A model generated the notes under the pieces. It saw only the letters and a list, made by a program, of their open reading frames with translations, was not told the origin of the DNA and made no database searches. The position numbers and the translations under genes were made by a program. A stretch of 64,000 bases of DNA from Erythrobacter sp. Alg231-14. GTDB lineage: Bacteria > Pseudomonadota > Alphaproteobacteria > Sphingomonadales > Sphingomonadaceae. This document shows, piece after piece, positions 52,914-62,705 of this stretch. Each line of letters begins with the position of its first letter. Position 1 is the first letter of the stretch. The DNA is taken from the NCBI RefSeq assembly GCF_900149685.1, contig NZ_LT702999.1, positions 1,426,001 to 1,490,000 of the forward strand, read 5' to 3'.

Positions 52914-53816
52914 ATGCTCCACGTCGTCCACCACGCCGACTATATGGCGCCTCGCCCAGCGCGCGGCACGTTCAAATTCGACAAATACCACCTCGTCATG
53001 GAGGAGTTACGCGGCTCTGGCGCGGCAATCACGGAACACGCTCCATCCCCTTGCCCGCGCGAATGGTTGGAAGCGGTGCATGACCCCGCTTATGTCGAGG
53101 AAGTGTTCACGGCCACCGTCCCACGCGATAAAGAACGGCGGATTGGGTTCCCTGTGACCGAGCGCATTCGCGACCGTGTGCGCCATACGAATGGCGGAAC
53201 TTGGCTCGCGGCGAAGCTGGCGTTGGACCACGGATACGCCGCCAACAGCGCGGCGGGCAGCCATCACGCTCTGGCCGATACGGGTGCGGGTTATTGCGTG
53301 TTCAACGATCTCGCAGTGGCATCCAACCGACTGATCGCGGAAGGGGATGCGCGGCGCATTTTGATCGTCGACCTTGATGTCCATCAAGGCGATGGGACCG
53401 CCAGCCTAACCGCGCTGCGCGAAGACATCTACACGCTCTCGTTCCACGCGGAAAAGAACTTTCCCGTGCGAAAGGCTCGGTCAAACCACGATGTTGCCCT
53501 GCCCGATGGATTGGACGATGCCGGATATATGGCTGCGTTGGAGCAACACTTGCCCGCGGCGTTGGACCGTTTTGCGCCAGATTTTGTGTTTTATCAGGCC
53601 GGGGTTGATCCGCATAAGGATGACAAATTGGGCCGATTGGCGCTGACGGATGAAGGGTTGGCCCAACGCGATCGTTTTGTAGTCCGAAATGCACGCAATC
53701 GCGGCCTGCCCATCGCCTCCGCATTGGGCGGCGGATATGGCGATGATCAACGCGCGGTCGGCGCACGCCACGCACGATCCATGCTCGCAATGGCTGATGA
53801 AAATGCAAAGGCGTGA
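52914..53816 (+). CDS. Histone deacetylase family protein
   Basis: A 300-residue zinc-dependent deacetylase-fold protein (acetoin utilisation/HDAC superfamily). Active-site elements are visible: [18 protein letters not shown], the metal motif [12 protein letters not shown] and [15 protein letters not shown]. Bacterial relatives deacetylate small amines, polyamines or proteins; the substrate is unknown. Start at ATG 52914. Confidence 0.88.
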   Translation: MLHVVHHADYMAPRPARGTFKFDKYHLVMEELRGSGAAITEHAPSPCPREWLEAVHDPAYVEEVFTATVPRDKERRIGFPVTERIRDRVRHTNGGTWLAAKLALDHGYAANSAAGSHHALADTGAGYCVFNDLAVASNRLIAEGDARRILIVDLDVHQGDGTASLTALREDIYTLSFHAEKNFPVRKARSNHDVALPDGLDDAGYMAALEQHLPAALDRFAPDFVFYQAGVDPHKDDKLGRLALTDEGLAQRDRFVVRNARNRGLPIASALGGGYGDDQRAVGARHARSMLAMADENAKA

Positions 53817-53897
53817 TACGAGCGCAGTCACCCTCTACGAATGCGATTCGTTTGAAAAACGACGCGTTCCGCATCGAACCAAAGGATACCACAACCC

Positions 53898-55349
53898 ATG
53901 ACAGTCCATGAAACCGATTACCTTATCGTCGGCGCCGGCGCCGTGGGTTTGGCCTTTGCCGATACTTTGCTCGACGAAGACCCCGATTGCCACATCACTT
54001 TTGTTGACAAACACGCCAAGCCGGGCGGTCATTGGAATGACGCCTACTCCTTCGTGGCGCTCCACCAACCCAGCGCGACATACGGCGTCAATTCGATGGA
54101 GATGTGCCCCGATCGCGTCGATGAACACGGCCACAACGCTGGGATGTACCCTCTTGCCAAACACGCAGAGATTCTTGCGTATTACAGCAAATTGATGACC
54201 GAGCGCCTGATCCCTAGTGGGCGCGTCTCGTATCTACCATTGACCGAATATAAAGGTGGAACCGGCCCATCACACGCCGCACGCAGTATTTTGTCGGGTG
54301 AAGATCACACATTCACCGTGCGCCGCAAATTGGTTGATGCTACGTGGTTCCAAACATCGGTTCCATCCACCCATACGCCCGCCTTCGACATTGCTGATGA
54401 CGCGCGATTTGCGGCACCAGGCAAGCTTCCTGAACTTTGGATGCAAGCGGACAACTTGCCCGATCACTATGTTGTAATCGGCGGCGGAAAAACCGCGATG
54501 GACACGGCAGTATGGCTTTTGGAAGCGGGCGTTGCTCCGGAGAAAATCGATTGGGTTCGCCCGCGCGACAGCTGGATGTTCAACCGCAAATTGCTCCAGC
54601 CGGCCATTCATCACATCGAAGGTTTGATCCAATTTCAAACCGATCTGGTCGAATGCGCTGCAAGTTCAGAAACCGGCGATGAGATGTTCGCCAAATTGGA
54701 TGAGCGCGGCACGATGTTGCGGATTGATCCCGATGTTAAGCCAAAAATGTTCCATTTCGCTGTGATCTCCGAAGCGGAGGTCGCGATGCTGCGCACCATC
54801 AAGAACGTGCATCGTGGAAAGCGCGTCACCGCATTGGAACCGGGTGCGATGCATTTTGGTGATGAAACTGTCTCGCTGCACGCAAACACATTGTTCATCG
54901 ATTGCACCGCCCGAGCGGTGCCCTTTGACGCAAACGACAATGTCCGGCCGATCTTTGAAGGGGATCGCATCACCTTACAATTGGCTCAGGCCCCGTTCGT
55001 GCCGTACAGCGCCGCCCTCGCCGCCTTTTTGGAAGCGAATTTCGACAACGATATGGAACGCAACAACCTTGTTCCACCCGCGCCGTTGACCGATTCCACC
55101 GACACATACCCCTATGCGATCATGGCCAATTTGATGAGCACCGCGATTCTATCGGGCAATGAAAAGACTAACGCGTTCAACGCCCGGTCGCGCCTGCACC
55201 CCACCGGACCTGCCATCGCCAAGATGATGGCCGATCAAGATCCGCGCCTCGCTGCTCTCGCCAAAGTGGGCCCTGCGATTGCAGCCCATATGCCTGGCGT
55301 GATCAAACTGGGTATGGCAGCAAAGGCCATTCACGAAGGCGCTTCGTAA
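53898..55349 (+). CDS. FAD/NAD(P)-binding oxidoreductase (FMO-like)
   Basis: A 483-residue flavoprotein. The FAD motif LIVGAGAVGLAFADTLL and the PGGHWNDAYSF segment are followed by a second Rossmann motif VVIGGGKTAMDTAVWLL. This resembles flavin monooxygenase/SidA-like oxidases or FAD-dependent oxidoreductases. The substrate is unknown. It follows the deacetylase gene by 81 nt. Confidence 0.8.
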   Translation: MTVHETDYLIVGAGAVGLAFADTLLDEDPDCHITFVDKHAKPGGHWNDAYSFVALHQPSATYGVNSMEMCPDRVDEHGHNAGMYPLAKHAEILAYYSKLMTERLIPSGRVSYLPLTEYKGGTGPSHAARSILSGEDHTFTVRRKLVDATWFQTSVPSTHTPAFDIADDARFAAPGKLPELWMQADNLPDHYVVIGGGKTAMDTAVWLLEAGVAPEKIDWVRPRDSWMFNRKLLQPAIHHIEGLIQFQTDLVECAASSETGDEMFAKLDERGTMLRIDPDVKPKMFHFAVISEAEVAMLRTIKNVHRGKRVTALEPGAMHFGDETVSLHANTLFIDCTARAVPFDANDNVRPIFEGDRITLQLAQAPFVPYSAALAAFLEANFDNDMERNNLVPPAPLTDSTDTYPYAIMANLMSTAILSGNEKTNAFNARSRLHPTGPAIAKMMADQDPRLAALAKVGPAIAAHMPGVIKLGMAAKAIHEGAS

Positions 55350-55405
55350 CGGATGCAATTGGGGATTCACGCAATGGCCATCTTGGGGTAAGTATTAAGG
55401 TCACT

Positions 55406-56119
55406 ATGAACCGCCGCGACATCATCAAAGGTAGCATCGCCGCCAGCGCCGCTCTCGCCTTGCCAGTATTGCCTGCCAAACTTGCGGCCCAACCGCGCGC
55501 GGGTTCTGCGCGTGACAGAGTGTTGTTCGACATTGCCAAACGCGAATTGGACCGCGCAGGTGATGCGATCTGGCGTCGCGATATTGTTGGCATTGCCGAT
55601 TTCGGCGTGCATTCGGCCCAACGGCGATTTTACTTCGTCAACTTAGACCGTGAAGAAGTGAACCCGTTCCACGTCAGCCACGGCACCGGGTCCGATCCAG
55701 AACATGATGGCTGGCTCAATTCTTATTCCAACGTTGAAGGATCCAACGCAACCAGCCGCGGCGCCTATGTAACCTGGGAATGGTATCAGGGGCGGTACGG
55801 AACCTCCGTGCGCCTTGGCGGATTGGACAGCACCAACGATGCCGCCTTGCGCCGCTATATCGTGATGCACCGTGCGAAATACGCCGAACCTTCGCATATT
55901 GAACGCTGGGGTCGATTGGGCCGCTCGAACGGCTGCTTTGCCTTGGGCGAAGAACAGTTTCGGATTGCGCTGCTTAACCTATCGGGCGGGCGATTGTTGT
56001 TTGCCGACAGCTTGGGCCTTCAAGAGGATGGCGCGATGTTGTCACGCGAACAACAATTGGCGGCGCTGACGCCGGAAAACCCATCTCCGATGCAGCGTTA
56101 CAACCCCGGATCGTTCTAA
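55406..56119 (+). CDS. YkuD_2-type L,D-transpeptidase catalytic domain protein, Tat-exported
   Basis: A 237-residue exported protein. The N-terminus NRRDIIKGSIAASAALALPV is a twin-arginine-type signal. The domain carries FVNLDREEVNPFHVSHGTGS and the Cys active-site region WGRLGRSNGCFALGEEQF, typical of the murein L,D-transpeptidase catalytic domain family (PF13645). It may crosslink or modify peptidoglycan. It is convergent with a second L,D-transpeptidase gene at 56231. Confidence 0.85.
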   Translation: MNRRDIIKGSIAASAALALPVLPAKLAAQPRAGSARDRVLFDIAKRELDRAGDAIWRRDIVGIADFGVHSAQRRFYFVNLDREEVNPFHVSHGTGSDPEHDGWLNSYSNVEGSNATSRGAYVTWEWYQGRYGTSVRLGGLDSTNDAALRRYIVMHRAKYAEPSHIERWGRLGRSNGCFALGEEQFRIALLNLSGGRLLFADSLGLQEDGAMLSREQQLAALTPENPSPMQRYNPGSF

Positions 56120-56230
56120 AGCGTAGTCCAGCGGCAGTCGATCGAACTGTCGCTCTCAGAATTGCTTGCACCTGCCCCCCAATCGCCGCGCCTTTTTCAC
56201 TGAGCGCCGCGATCGTAGTCTGGCAGCAGC

Positions 56231-57613
56231 TTACTCCCCTGCGAGAGGATTGTTCTCGATTACGATAACCTCATCATCGCTTTCGCCCGAGCGGTTTTGA
56301 ACGCGTGGGCTATCGAGGCTCGCGAACACTGGCGCATCCCGATCATAGATGTCTTCGAAGGTTTGCAATTCCCCATCGATGTCCGTCGCCATTGTGAAAT
56401 AGGTGATGTAAGCGGGCATTTCGCGCGTAATCGGAACCTTGGTGTATTCGCCCGATTTTGAAATCGCGACGGCTTCATCGCGGGTCGCGCCGCGTCCCAA
56501 AATTGCCATCGCAATCGCCAATTCCAGCGCCCGTTCCGTACGAATACAACCGTGCGACAACGCCCGTCTTTCATTGTTAAACAGGTGACGTGAAGGCGTA
56601 TCATGGAAGAAAATCGCATGCGGGTTTGGCATTTCCAGCTTCATAAGACCAAGCGAATTGCCCGGTCCCGGTTGTTGCACCACAGTGATCCAACCGCTGT
56701 CACTGCGAGTGGCTTTGTATCCGTTACGCCTTGCCCAATCGGGATTGTTCAACACGCGTTCGCCCAATCCTTCGCCGCGCACAATTGATTGGGGGACCGT
56801 CCAAGTGGGATTGAAAACAACGCCAGAAACCATCTCGGCCAATTGCGGCGTGGCGGTCCGGCCCGGCTTACCAACGACAGTGCGGTACGTGGCAATGATG
56901 TTGTTGCCGACGGTCAATCTCAGTTGGTATTCGGGCACATTGGTGATCAGATATTGCCGACCCAAATCTTGAGCCAACCAACGCCACCGATCCATGTTTG
57001 CGCGAATCAACTTACGTTTGACCGCTTCGCTTTCAGGGGTAAGGGCCAATTCTTCCCGCAATCGCGCATAATCGGGATGCGTCGGGTGAAGCGACGCCAA
57101 AGTGCCCGCAATGTCGCCGCTTGCCAAAGCTTGGGTCAATAGATCTCCGGTGCGATTGGTGTCGCGATCAGGGTCGACCACAAACCATTGCTCCCGCGCA
57201 TCCATCGGCGTGCGCCCATCGCGAAAATCTTCGACCAACCAAACGAAATTCTTGGATGCCAACATGTTGAGCGCATCCGATGGTCCCTGTGCGATCAAGG
57301 CCTGCAATCCACGCAGGTTGTAGTCGGCCTGATCAAGGCCTTCGCTTTCGATCCCTTCGATCACAGCGATCAACGCGGCAGCATCATCGATGCTCCATGC
57401 TTGGACCAGTGGCCCCGGTGGCGAAAGATCGCCTTGAACCATTGGTTCCGAAACCATTTGAGGGAACGCCTCGTCAAAACTGGCGTCAGCCGCCGTTTCG
57501 GAGCCTGAAGCCGGGCCAGTTTCTGCCACCGCGTTGTCTTGCGCCAATGCGCCGCTCGCGATCAATGCGGCAGAGGCGATCCCCGCTCCGAAAATGCTGA
57601 CCAATGTGCGCAT
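56231..57613 (-). CDS. L,D-transpeptidase (YcbB/LdtD-like)
   Basis: A 460-residue secreted L,D-transpeptidase. A signal peptide (about 1-24) precedes a scaffold domain (about 60-170), then the YkuD catalytic domain: LRLTVGNNIIATYRTVVGKP, FNPTWTVPQSIVRGEGLG, and the Cys motif LSHGCIRTERALELA. The extended length and PTWTVPQSI region match the YcbB group that makes 3-3 crosslinks and can confer beta-lactam bypass. A class A beta-lactamase is also encoded in the window. Confidence 0.9.
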   Translation of the reverse strand: MRTLVSIFGAGIASAALIASGALAQDNAVAETGPASGSETAADASFDEAFPQMVSEPMVQGDLSPPGPLVQAWSIDDAAALIAVIEGIESEGLDQADYNLRGLQALIAQGPSDALNMLASKNFVWLVEDFRDGRTPMDAREQWFVVDPDRDTNRTGDLLTQALASGDIAGTLASLHPTHPDYARLREELALTPESEAVKRKLIRANMDRWRWLAQDLGRQYLITNVPEYQLRLTVGNNIIATYRTVVGKPGRTATPQLAEMVSGVVFNPTWTVPQSIVRGEGLGERVLNNPDWARRNGYKATRSDSGWITVVQQPGPGNSLGLMKLEMPNPHAIFFHDTPSRHLFNNERRALSHGCIRTERALELAIAMAILGRGATRDEAVAISKSGEYTKVPITREMPAYITYFTMATDIDGELQTFEDIYDRDAPVFASLDSPRVQNRSGESDDEVIVIENNPLAGE

Positions 57614-57850
57614 AGCTGCTGTCCCGTGTCGTTCCCAATACCCGCAATAATCAATGGCCGGCGCTGCTGTTGCAGGCGGTTTCTACCGTCCAAGATCGAA
57701 ATATATCCCCGTTTGGCCATCTCTATCAAGCATTGAGCCTGACCCCTCCATGAACCTCAATTATGGGGAACGATTTGAACCCACGCATTGCGTTGATCTT
57801 GCCCGGTTTATTCTGCGTGACTGGTTGCCCCGCGCGCTTTAGAGGGGCCA

Positions 57851-58756
57851 ATGATGTCTGACAGCACCCATTCCTCTGTGACGCGGCTCTTGCCATTTGC
57901 TGCCGCGGCGGCGGGCGTTGGCCTGCTGTCGTTGATGGACGCTTTTATGAAGGAAGCCGCCTTGGCGACCGGTGCGTACACCGCGACGGTCCTTCGCAGC
58001 ATTTTTGGGGCCGCCATCATCGCGCCGATTTGGCTGTTGCGCAAAAATGCATGGCCAACCCGCGCGGTTTTTAAATTGCATATGGAACGGGGCATTGTGT
58101 CCGCCTTTATGGCCCTCAGCTTCTTCTTCGCTTTGACCAAGCTTCCTTTGGCTGAAGCGATCGCGATCAGTTTTGTCGCTCCGCTCGTTGCCTTGTATTT
58201 TGCGCGCATATTCTTGGGAGAGGTGATCCAACCCAAGGCCATCTTTGCCAGCTTGCTCGGCTTTGCTGGAACATTGGTGATAGTTGGTGGGCGGATCGGT
58301 CAAAGCACGTTGGACAACGACACGGCGATGGGTCTGGCCGCTTTGCTTTTCTCAGCGCTGCTTTACGCTTATAATTTCATCGTCATCCGACGCCAAAGCC
58401 AATTGGCCGGCCCAATTGAAATCGCCACCTTCCATAGCGGTGTCGGCGGGATCGTTCTGCTGCTTTTTGCACCCTTCCTTGGCACTACACCGCTTCCCGA
58501 TGCATTCGCGCCAATCGGTGCCGCCGCCCTGCTTACCGTGATCGGAGCGATGGCGATGGCGTGGGCCTTTGCGCGCGCAGAGACACAAGCATTGGTTCCG
58601 TTTGAATATACTGGCTTTTTATGGGCCAGCTTGTTCGGATGGGTGTTCTTTCGCGAGACCGTTTCACCCACGACCTTGGCGGGGACGGCGTTGATCGTCA
58701 CTGGGTGCTACCTTGCGACGCGAAAATCCAAACCAGCAACGGCATCGCCGGCGTGA
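57851..58756 (+). CDS. EamA/DMT-family transporter
   Basis: A 301-residue protein with ten membrane helices arranged as two EamA repeats (about 15-145 and 160-292), with the first repeat ending ISFVAPLVALYFARIFLGE and the second ending FEYTGFLWASLFGWVFFRET, characteristic of the RhaT/EamA group. It should export a small metabolite such as an amino acid. ATGs at 57851 and 57854 both follow GAGGGG. Confidence 0.85.
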   Translation: MMSDSTHSSVTRLLPFAAAAAGVGLLSLMDAFMKEAALATGAYTATVLRSIFGAAIIAPIWLLRKNAWPTRAVFKLHMERGIVSAFMALSFFFALTKLPLAEAIAISFVAPLVALYFARIFLGEVIQPKAIFASLLGFAGTLVIVGGRIGQSTLDNDTAMGLAALLFSALLYAYNFIVIRRQSQLAGPIEIATFHSGVGGIVLLLFAPFLGTTPLPDAFAPIGAAALLTVIGAMAMAWAFARAETQALVPFEYTGFLWASLFGWVFFRETVSPTTLAGTALIVTGCYLATRKSKPATASPA

Positions 58757-58811
58757 TCACAAGCCGTACCCAGCATCATCGATTGAAAGAATGGGGTCGT
58801 TCAAATCGACC

Positions 58812-58861
58812 AAAGAAAATGGTCGGAGCAACGGGGGGGCTTCCTCAGTTGCTCCGACCAT
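58812..58861 (-). terminator. Minus-strand rho-independent terminator
   Basis: ATGGTCGGAGCAAC (58819-58832) and GTTGCTCCGACCAT (58848-58861) form a perfect 14-bp stem. On the minus strand it is followed by TTTCTTTG, so it ends leftward transcripts from 59013-59123. Confidence 0.75.
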
Positions 58862-59012
58862 CTCCACTTCAAGTAAAGACGATGCCGCAGATACAGACAT
58901 ATCGGCAGCGGGGGGTGGGTTTCGTCTCTAGTTGCAACCCGAAGTGGCTCAGTTCCGTTTGCACAACGCCATGCTGTGCTGCAGATGTTGACCGGTCTTA
59001 ACGCCGATAGGA

Positions 59013-59123
59013 CTATGAAAAAGCGAGCGCTGCACCAAAGCAGATAAGCACAACCATGACAGCGCCAATGATGCCAGCGGTTAAGCTTGCCTTCTTTGCC
59101 AAGATATCTTGACTGTGGTCCAT
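59013..59123 (-). CDS. Small single-pass membrane protein
   Basis: A 36-residue protein: a polar N-terminus (MDHSQDILAKKASL) and one membrane helix (TAGIIGAVMVVLICFGAALA). GAGG at 8 nt precedes the ATG at 59123; an in-frame ATG at 59141 would add six residues. A rho-independent terminator lies downstream. No family is recognised. Confidence 0.55.
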   Translation of the reverse strand: MDHSQDILAKKASLTAGIIGAVMVVLICFGAALAFS

Positions 59124-59415
59124 TGCGCTCGCCTCTTTCATATTCCCCAACAAGACTCGGCTCTGCCACAGAGCGATCAAAGAAGTTAAGTAAACACTTG
59201 TAACGACCCACGGACAGAGCGTTTGAGTTGTGTTTTCGCGCCATTTTATTCGCAATCGACTCGCAAGAAGCCGAGCACCCCTTGACCTAAGGGGCGCAGT
59301 CTAGCAGTTGCCGGACCGAGAATTATCTGCGGACTGGATCACCCCGATCCCCCCGCTTGCGCCCCCATCGAAAAGGGTGGTGCAACCTGGACAGAACAAC
59401 AAGGACACACACCCG

Positions 59416-62088
59416 ATGACAGCAACCGGCAAGGACACGCTCAACGCCCGCTCAAACCTCTCGGTAAACGGCAAGAATTACGCCTATTACTCGCTTTCCA
59501 AAGCGGCAGAGCAATTGGGCGATATTTCGAAGCTGCCGAACTCAATGAAGGTGTTGTTGGAAAACCTTCTGCGTTTTGAAGACGAAGGCTTCACTGTCGG
59601 ACGTGAACACATCCAAGCGATCGTCGATTGGCAAAAAAACCCGGCAACCGGCAATGAAATTCAATACCGGCCAGCGCGCGTGCTTCTGCAGGATTTCACC
59701 GGCGTGCCTTGCGTGGTTGACCTTGCGGCGATGCGCGATGCGATCAAAGAATTGGGCGGCGACACGGCCAAAATTAATCCGCAGGTGCCCGTCAATCTCG
59801 TGATCGATCACTCGGTCATGGTGGATGAATTCGGCCATCCCAAAGCGATGGAACAGAATATGGCGCTCGAGTATGAGCGCAACGCGGAACGTTATGACTT
59901 CCTCAAATGGGGGTCGAAGAGCTTTGAAAACTTCTCCGCTGTTCCTCCGGGCACAGGGATTTGCCACCAAGTAAACCTTGAGCACATTGCCCAAGGCATT
60001 TGGTCGAGCGAAGACGAAAACGGCGAAATGGTCGCCTATCCCGACACATGCGTTGGCACAGACAGCCACACAACCATGATCAACGGCCTTGGCGTGTTGG
60101 GTTGGGGTGTCGGCGGCATCGAAGCGGAAGCTGCGATGTTGGGTCAGCCTATCTCGATGCTCATTCCCGAAGTCGTCGGCTTTAAATTGACCGGCGCGAT
60201 GGCCGAAGGCGTGACCGCTACCGACCTCGTTCTGACTTGCGTGCAAATGCTGCGCGAAGTGGGCGTTGTTGGACGTTTTGTTGAATTTTACGGGCCGGGC
60301 GTTGCTACGCTCACCCTCGCCGATCGCGCAACCATCGCCAACATGGCACCGGAATACGGCGCAACCTGTGGTTTCTTCGGCATTGATGACAAGACCATCG
60401 ATTACATGCGACTAACCGGTCGCAGCGAAGACAATCTCGCACTCGTCGAAGCATACGCCAAAGAACAAGGCATGTGGTTCGATCCAGCGCATGAGCCGAT
60501 CTTCACCAACACATTGGAATTGGACGTCGCCACTGTGGTGCCCAGTTTGGCCGGACCCAAGCGTCCGCAAGATCGAGTGATCCTTCCCGAAGTGGATGAG
60601 CTGTTCAACGGCGACCTCAAAACGCTGTATAAGAAGGACGCCCCTGTGCGGACCCCAGTTGATGGCAAAGACCATGACATTGGAGACGGCGATGTCGTGA
60701 TTGCAGCCATCACCAGCTGCACCAACACATCCAACCCAGACGTTTTGATCGCAGCGGGTTTAGTCGCGAAGAAAGCCAATGAGCGCGGCATGAAACCAAA
60801 GCCATGGGTTAAAACATCGCTCGCCCCGGGCAGCCAAGTCGTGACCGACTACCTCGTGAAATCGGGCCTCCAAGATGATCTTGATGCCATCGGTTTTGAC
60901 CTCGTGGGCTATGGTTGCACGACCTGCATCGGCAATTCCGGCCCGTTGGCCGCTCCGATCAGTAAAGCGATCAACGGCAACGATATTGTCGCCGCATCAG
61001 TTTTGTCGGGCAATCGCAATTTCGAAGGCCGCGTTTCGCAAGATGTGCGCGCCAACTTCCTTGCATCGCCGCCGCTTGTGGTCGCCTATGCGTTGCTGGG
61101 CACTGTCACAGAAGACATCACGACCACCCCTCTTGGCCAGGACCAAGACGGCAATGACGTGATGTTGGCTGACCTTTGGCCAACCAACGCCGAAGTGGCC
61201 GAAAATCGGGCCGCCAACATTGACCGTTCAATGTTCGAAACCCGTTATGCCAACGTTTATGATGGCGATGAACACTGGCAAGCAATCACAGTGGAGCCAT
61301 CGGACACGTACAACTGGCGTGCCGGTTCGACCTATGTCGCCAACCCACCATACTTTGAAGGCATGGGAATGGAGCCGGAAGCGGTCGAGGATATTGTGGA
61401 CGCAAAGCCGCTCGCGATCCTTGGCGATTCCGTCACAACCGACCACATTTCACCTGCTGGCGCGATTAAGGAAGACAGCCCGGCTGGTTCTTACTTGGGC
61501 GCCAACCAAGTCGCGAAGAAGGACTTCAACTCCTACGGCTCGCGTCGCGGCAACCACGATGTGATGATGCGCGGAACCTTTGCCAACATCCGGATCAAGA
61601 ACGAAATGGTTCCCGGCGTCGAAGGCGGTGAAACCACGTATAACGGCGAACAAATGCCGATTTACGACGCTGCAATGAAGCACAAGGCCGACGGCACGCC
61701 GTTGATCGTTGTGGGCGGTAAGGAATACGGCACCGGCTCATCGCGTGACTGGGCAGCTAAGGGCACCATCTTGTTGGGTGTGCGCGCGGTTATCGTTGAA
61801 AGCTTTGAGCGGATCCACCGTTCCAACTTGGTCGGCATGGGCGTTCTCCCGCTTCAATTCAAAGACGGCGACACGCGCGAAACATTGAACCTTGGTTCTG
61901 ACGACACGTTCAGTATCAAAGGTTTGGCCGATCTTACACCGGGTCAAGATGTTGAAATCGAAGCGACGCGCGCCGATGGTTCGACATTCACATTCATGGC
62001 GCTTTGCCGGATTGATACGGCAAACGAGATGGAATATTACCGCAATGGCGGCATCCTCCATTACGTTCTACGCAAACTGGCCTCTTAA
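59416..62088 (+). CDS. acnA: Aconitate hydratase A
   Basis: An 890-residue aconitase that interconverts citrate and isocitrate. The [4Fe-4S] ligands are C435 ([10 protein letters not shown]), C501 and C504 ([12 protein letters not shown]), at the same numbers I recall for E. coli AcnA. The start region ([20 protein letters not shown]) and the C-terminal swivel domain ([36 protein letters not shown]) are intact. The ATG at 59416 is preceded by AAGGA; the open frame to 59308 is longer without similarity. Confidence 0.97.
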   Translation: MTATGKDTLNARSNLSVNGKNYAYYSLSKAAEQLGDISKLPNSMKVLLENLLRFEDEGFTVGREHIQAIVDWQKNPATGNEIQYRPARVLLQDFTGVPCVVDLAAMRDAIKELGGDTAKINPQVPVNLVIDHSVMVDEFGHPKAMEQNMALEYERNAERYDFLKWGSKSFENFSAVPPGTGICHQVNLEHIAQGIWSSEDENGEMVAYPDTCVGTDSHTTMINGLGVLGWGVGGIEAEAAMLGQPISMLIPEVVGFKLTGAMAEGVTATDLVLTCVQMLREVGVVGRFVEFYGPGVATLTLADRATIANMAPEYGATCGFFGIDDKTIDYMRLTGRSEDNLALVEAYAKEQGMWFDPAHEPIFTNTLELDVATVVPSLAGPKRPQDRVILPEVDELFNGDLKTLYKKDAPVRTPVDGKDHDIGDGDVVIAAITSCTNTSNPDVLIAAGLVAKKANERGMKPKPWVKTSLAPGSQVVTDYLVKSGLQDDLDAIGFDLVGYGCTTCIGNSGPLAAPISKAINGNDIVAASVLSGNRNFEGRVSQDVRANFLASPPLVVAYALLGTVTEDITTTPLGQDQDGNDVMLADLWPTNAEVAENRAANIDRSMFETRYANVYDGDEHWQAITVEPSDTYNWRAGSTYVANPPYFEGMGMEPEAVEDIVDAKPLAILGDSVTTDHISPAGAIKEDSPAGSYLGANQVAKKDFNSYGSRRGNHDVMMRGTFANIRIKNEMVPGVEGGETTYNGEQMPIYDAAMKHKADGTPLIVVGGKEYGTGSSRDWAAKGTILLGVRAVIVESFERIHRSNLVGMGVLPLQFKDGDTRETLNLGSDDTFSIKGLADLTPGQDVEIEATRADGSTFTFMALCRIDTANEMEYYRNGGILHYVLRKLAS

Positions 62089-62112
62089 GGTCGGACAATA
62101 AAGGACACTGCA

Positions 62113-62619
62113 ATGATCGGTGCACGTTTCGCTTTCTGTTCAAGCTTGGTTTTGGCGATTGTCGCCTGCGCACCCAGCGATGGTCAGGATGAAAAACGTG
62201 CGCCGGATTTGCCCGGAGGCTTTGAATTGGCTGCGGTTGATGCGCCGGCTTCGCGCGAATTTGCCGCAGAGCCAATCGACTTCACCAATGCACAATCAGA
62301 GGCCGTCGATGTGACGGTCGAAGATCTTGCCGAGCGGTTGAACGAAGGCACTGTTTTCCTCATCGATGTTCGCACCGACGAAGAAGTGGCCGAAGGGATT
62401 ATCCCTGGCGCGGTTCATATTGCCTTGGATGAATTCGCGCCCAGCCCAGCTTTGTTGGAGCAGGCCGATGGCCGCGACATCGTGATCTATTGCCGGTCGG
62501 GCCGCAGATCGGCGATTGCTGCGCGCAATTTGTCCGGTTTCCTAGGTGCGCCCGCCGAACATCTCGGCGACGGTATCAACGGCTGGAAAGCCGCCGGTGA
62601 ACCGGTTGGGGCATTGTAA
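62113..62619 (+). CDS. Rhodanese-domain lipoprotein
   Basis: A 168-residue protein with a lipoprotein signal (VLAIVAC) and a C-terminal rhodanese domain: LIDVRTDEEVAEGIIPGAVH and the active-site loop YCRSGRRSAIAARNL. It should be a periplasmic sulfurtransferase or sulfide/thiol sensor. It starts 24 nt after acnA and is followed by a strong terminator. Confidence 0.87.
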   Translation: MIGARFAFCSSLVLAIVACAPSDGQDEKRAPDLPGGFELAAVDAPASREFAAEPIDFTNAQSEAVDVTVEDLAERLNEGTVFLIDVRTDEEVAEGIIPGAVHIALDEFAPSPALLEQADGRDIVIYCRSGRRSAIAARNLSGFLGAPAEHLGDGINGWKAAGEPVGAL

Positions 62620-62639
62620 CCGGCTTTCGATACAACCTT

Positions 62640-62696
62640 ATCGCACACAAAAAGGGCGGCATCCTCATAGAAGGAGCCGCCCTTTTTGTGTGCGAT
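62640..62696. terminator. Perfect 21-bp bidirectional terminator
   Basis: ATCGCACACAAAAAGGGCGGC and its exact complement frame a 15-nt loop (62661-62675). Internal runs of A on the left arm and T on the right arm suit termination in both directions, between the rhodanese gene and the convergent Ser-rich gene. Confidence 0.85.
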
Positions 62697-62705
62697 TGCC
62701 GCGCC

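Noticed and set aside
57750-57842. Possible 30-residue leader peptide before the EamA transporter
   Set aside because: No Shine-Dalgarno sequence, no conserved features; cannot be supported.
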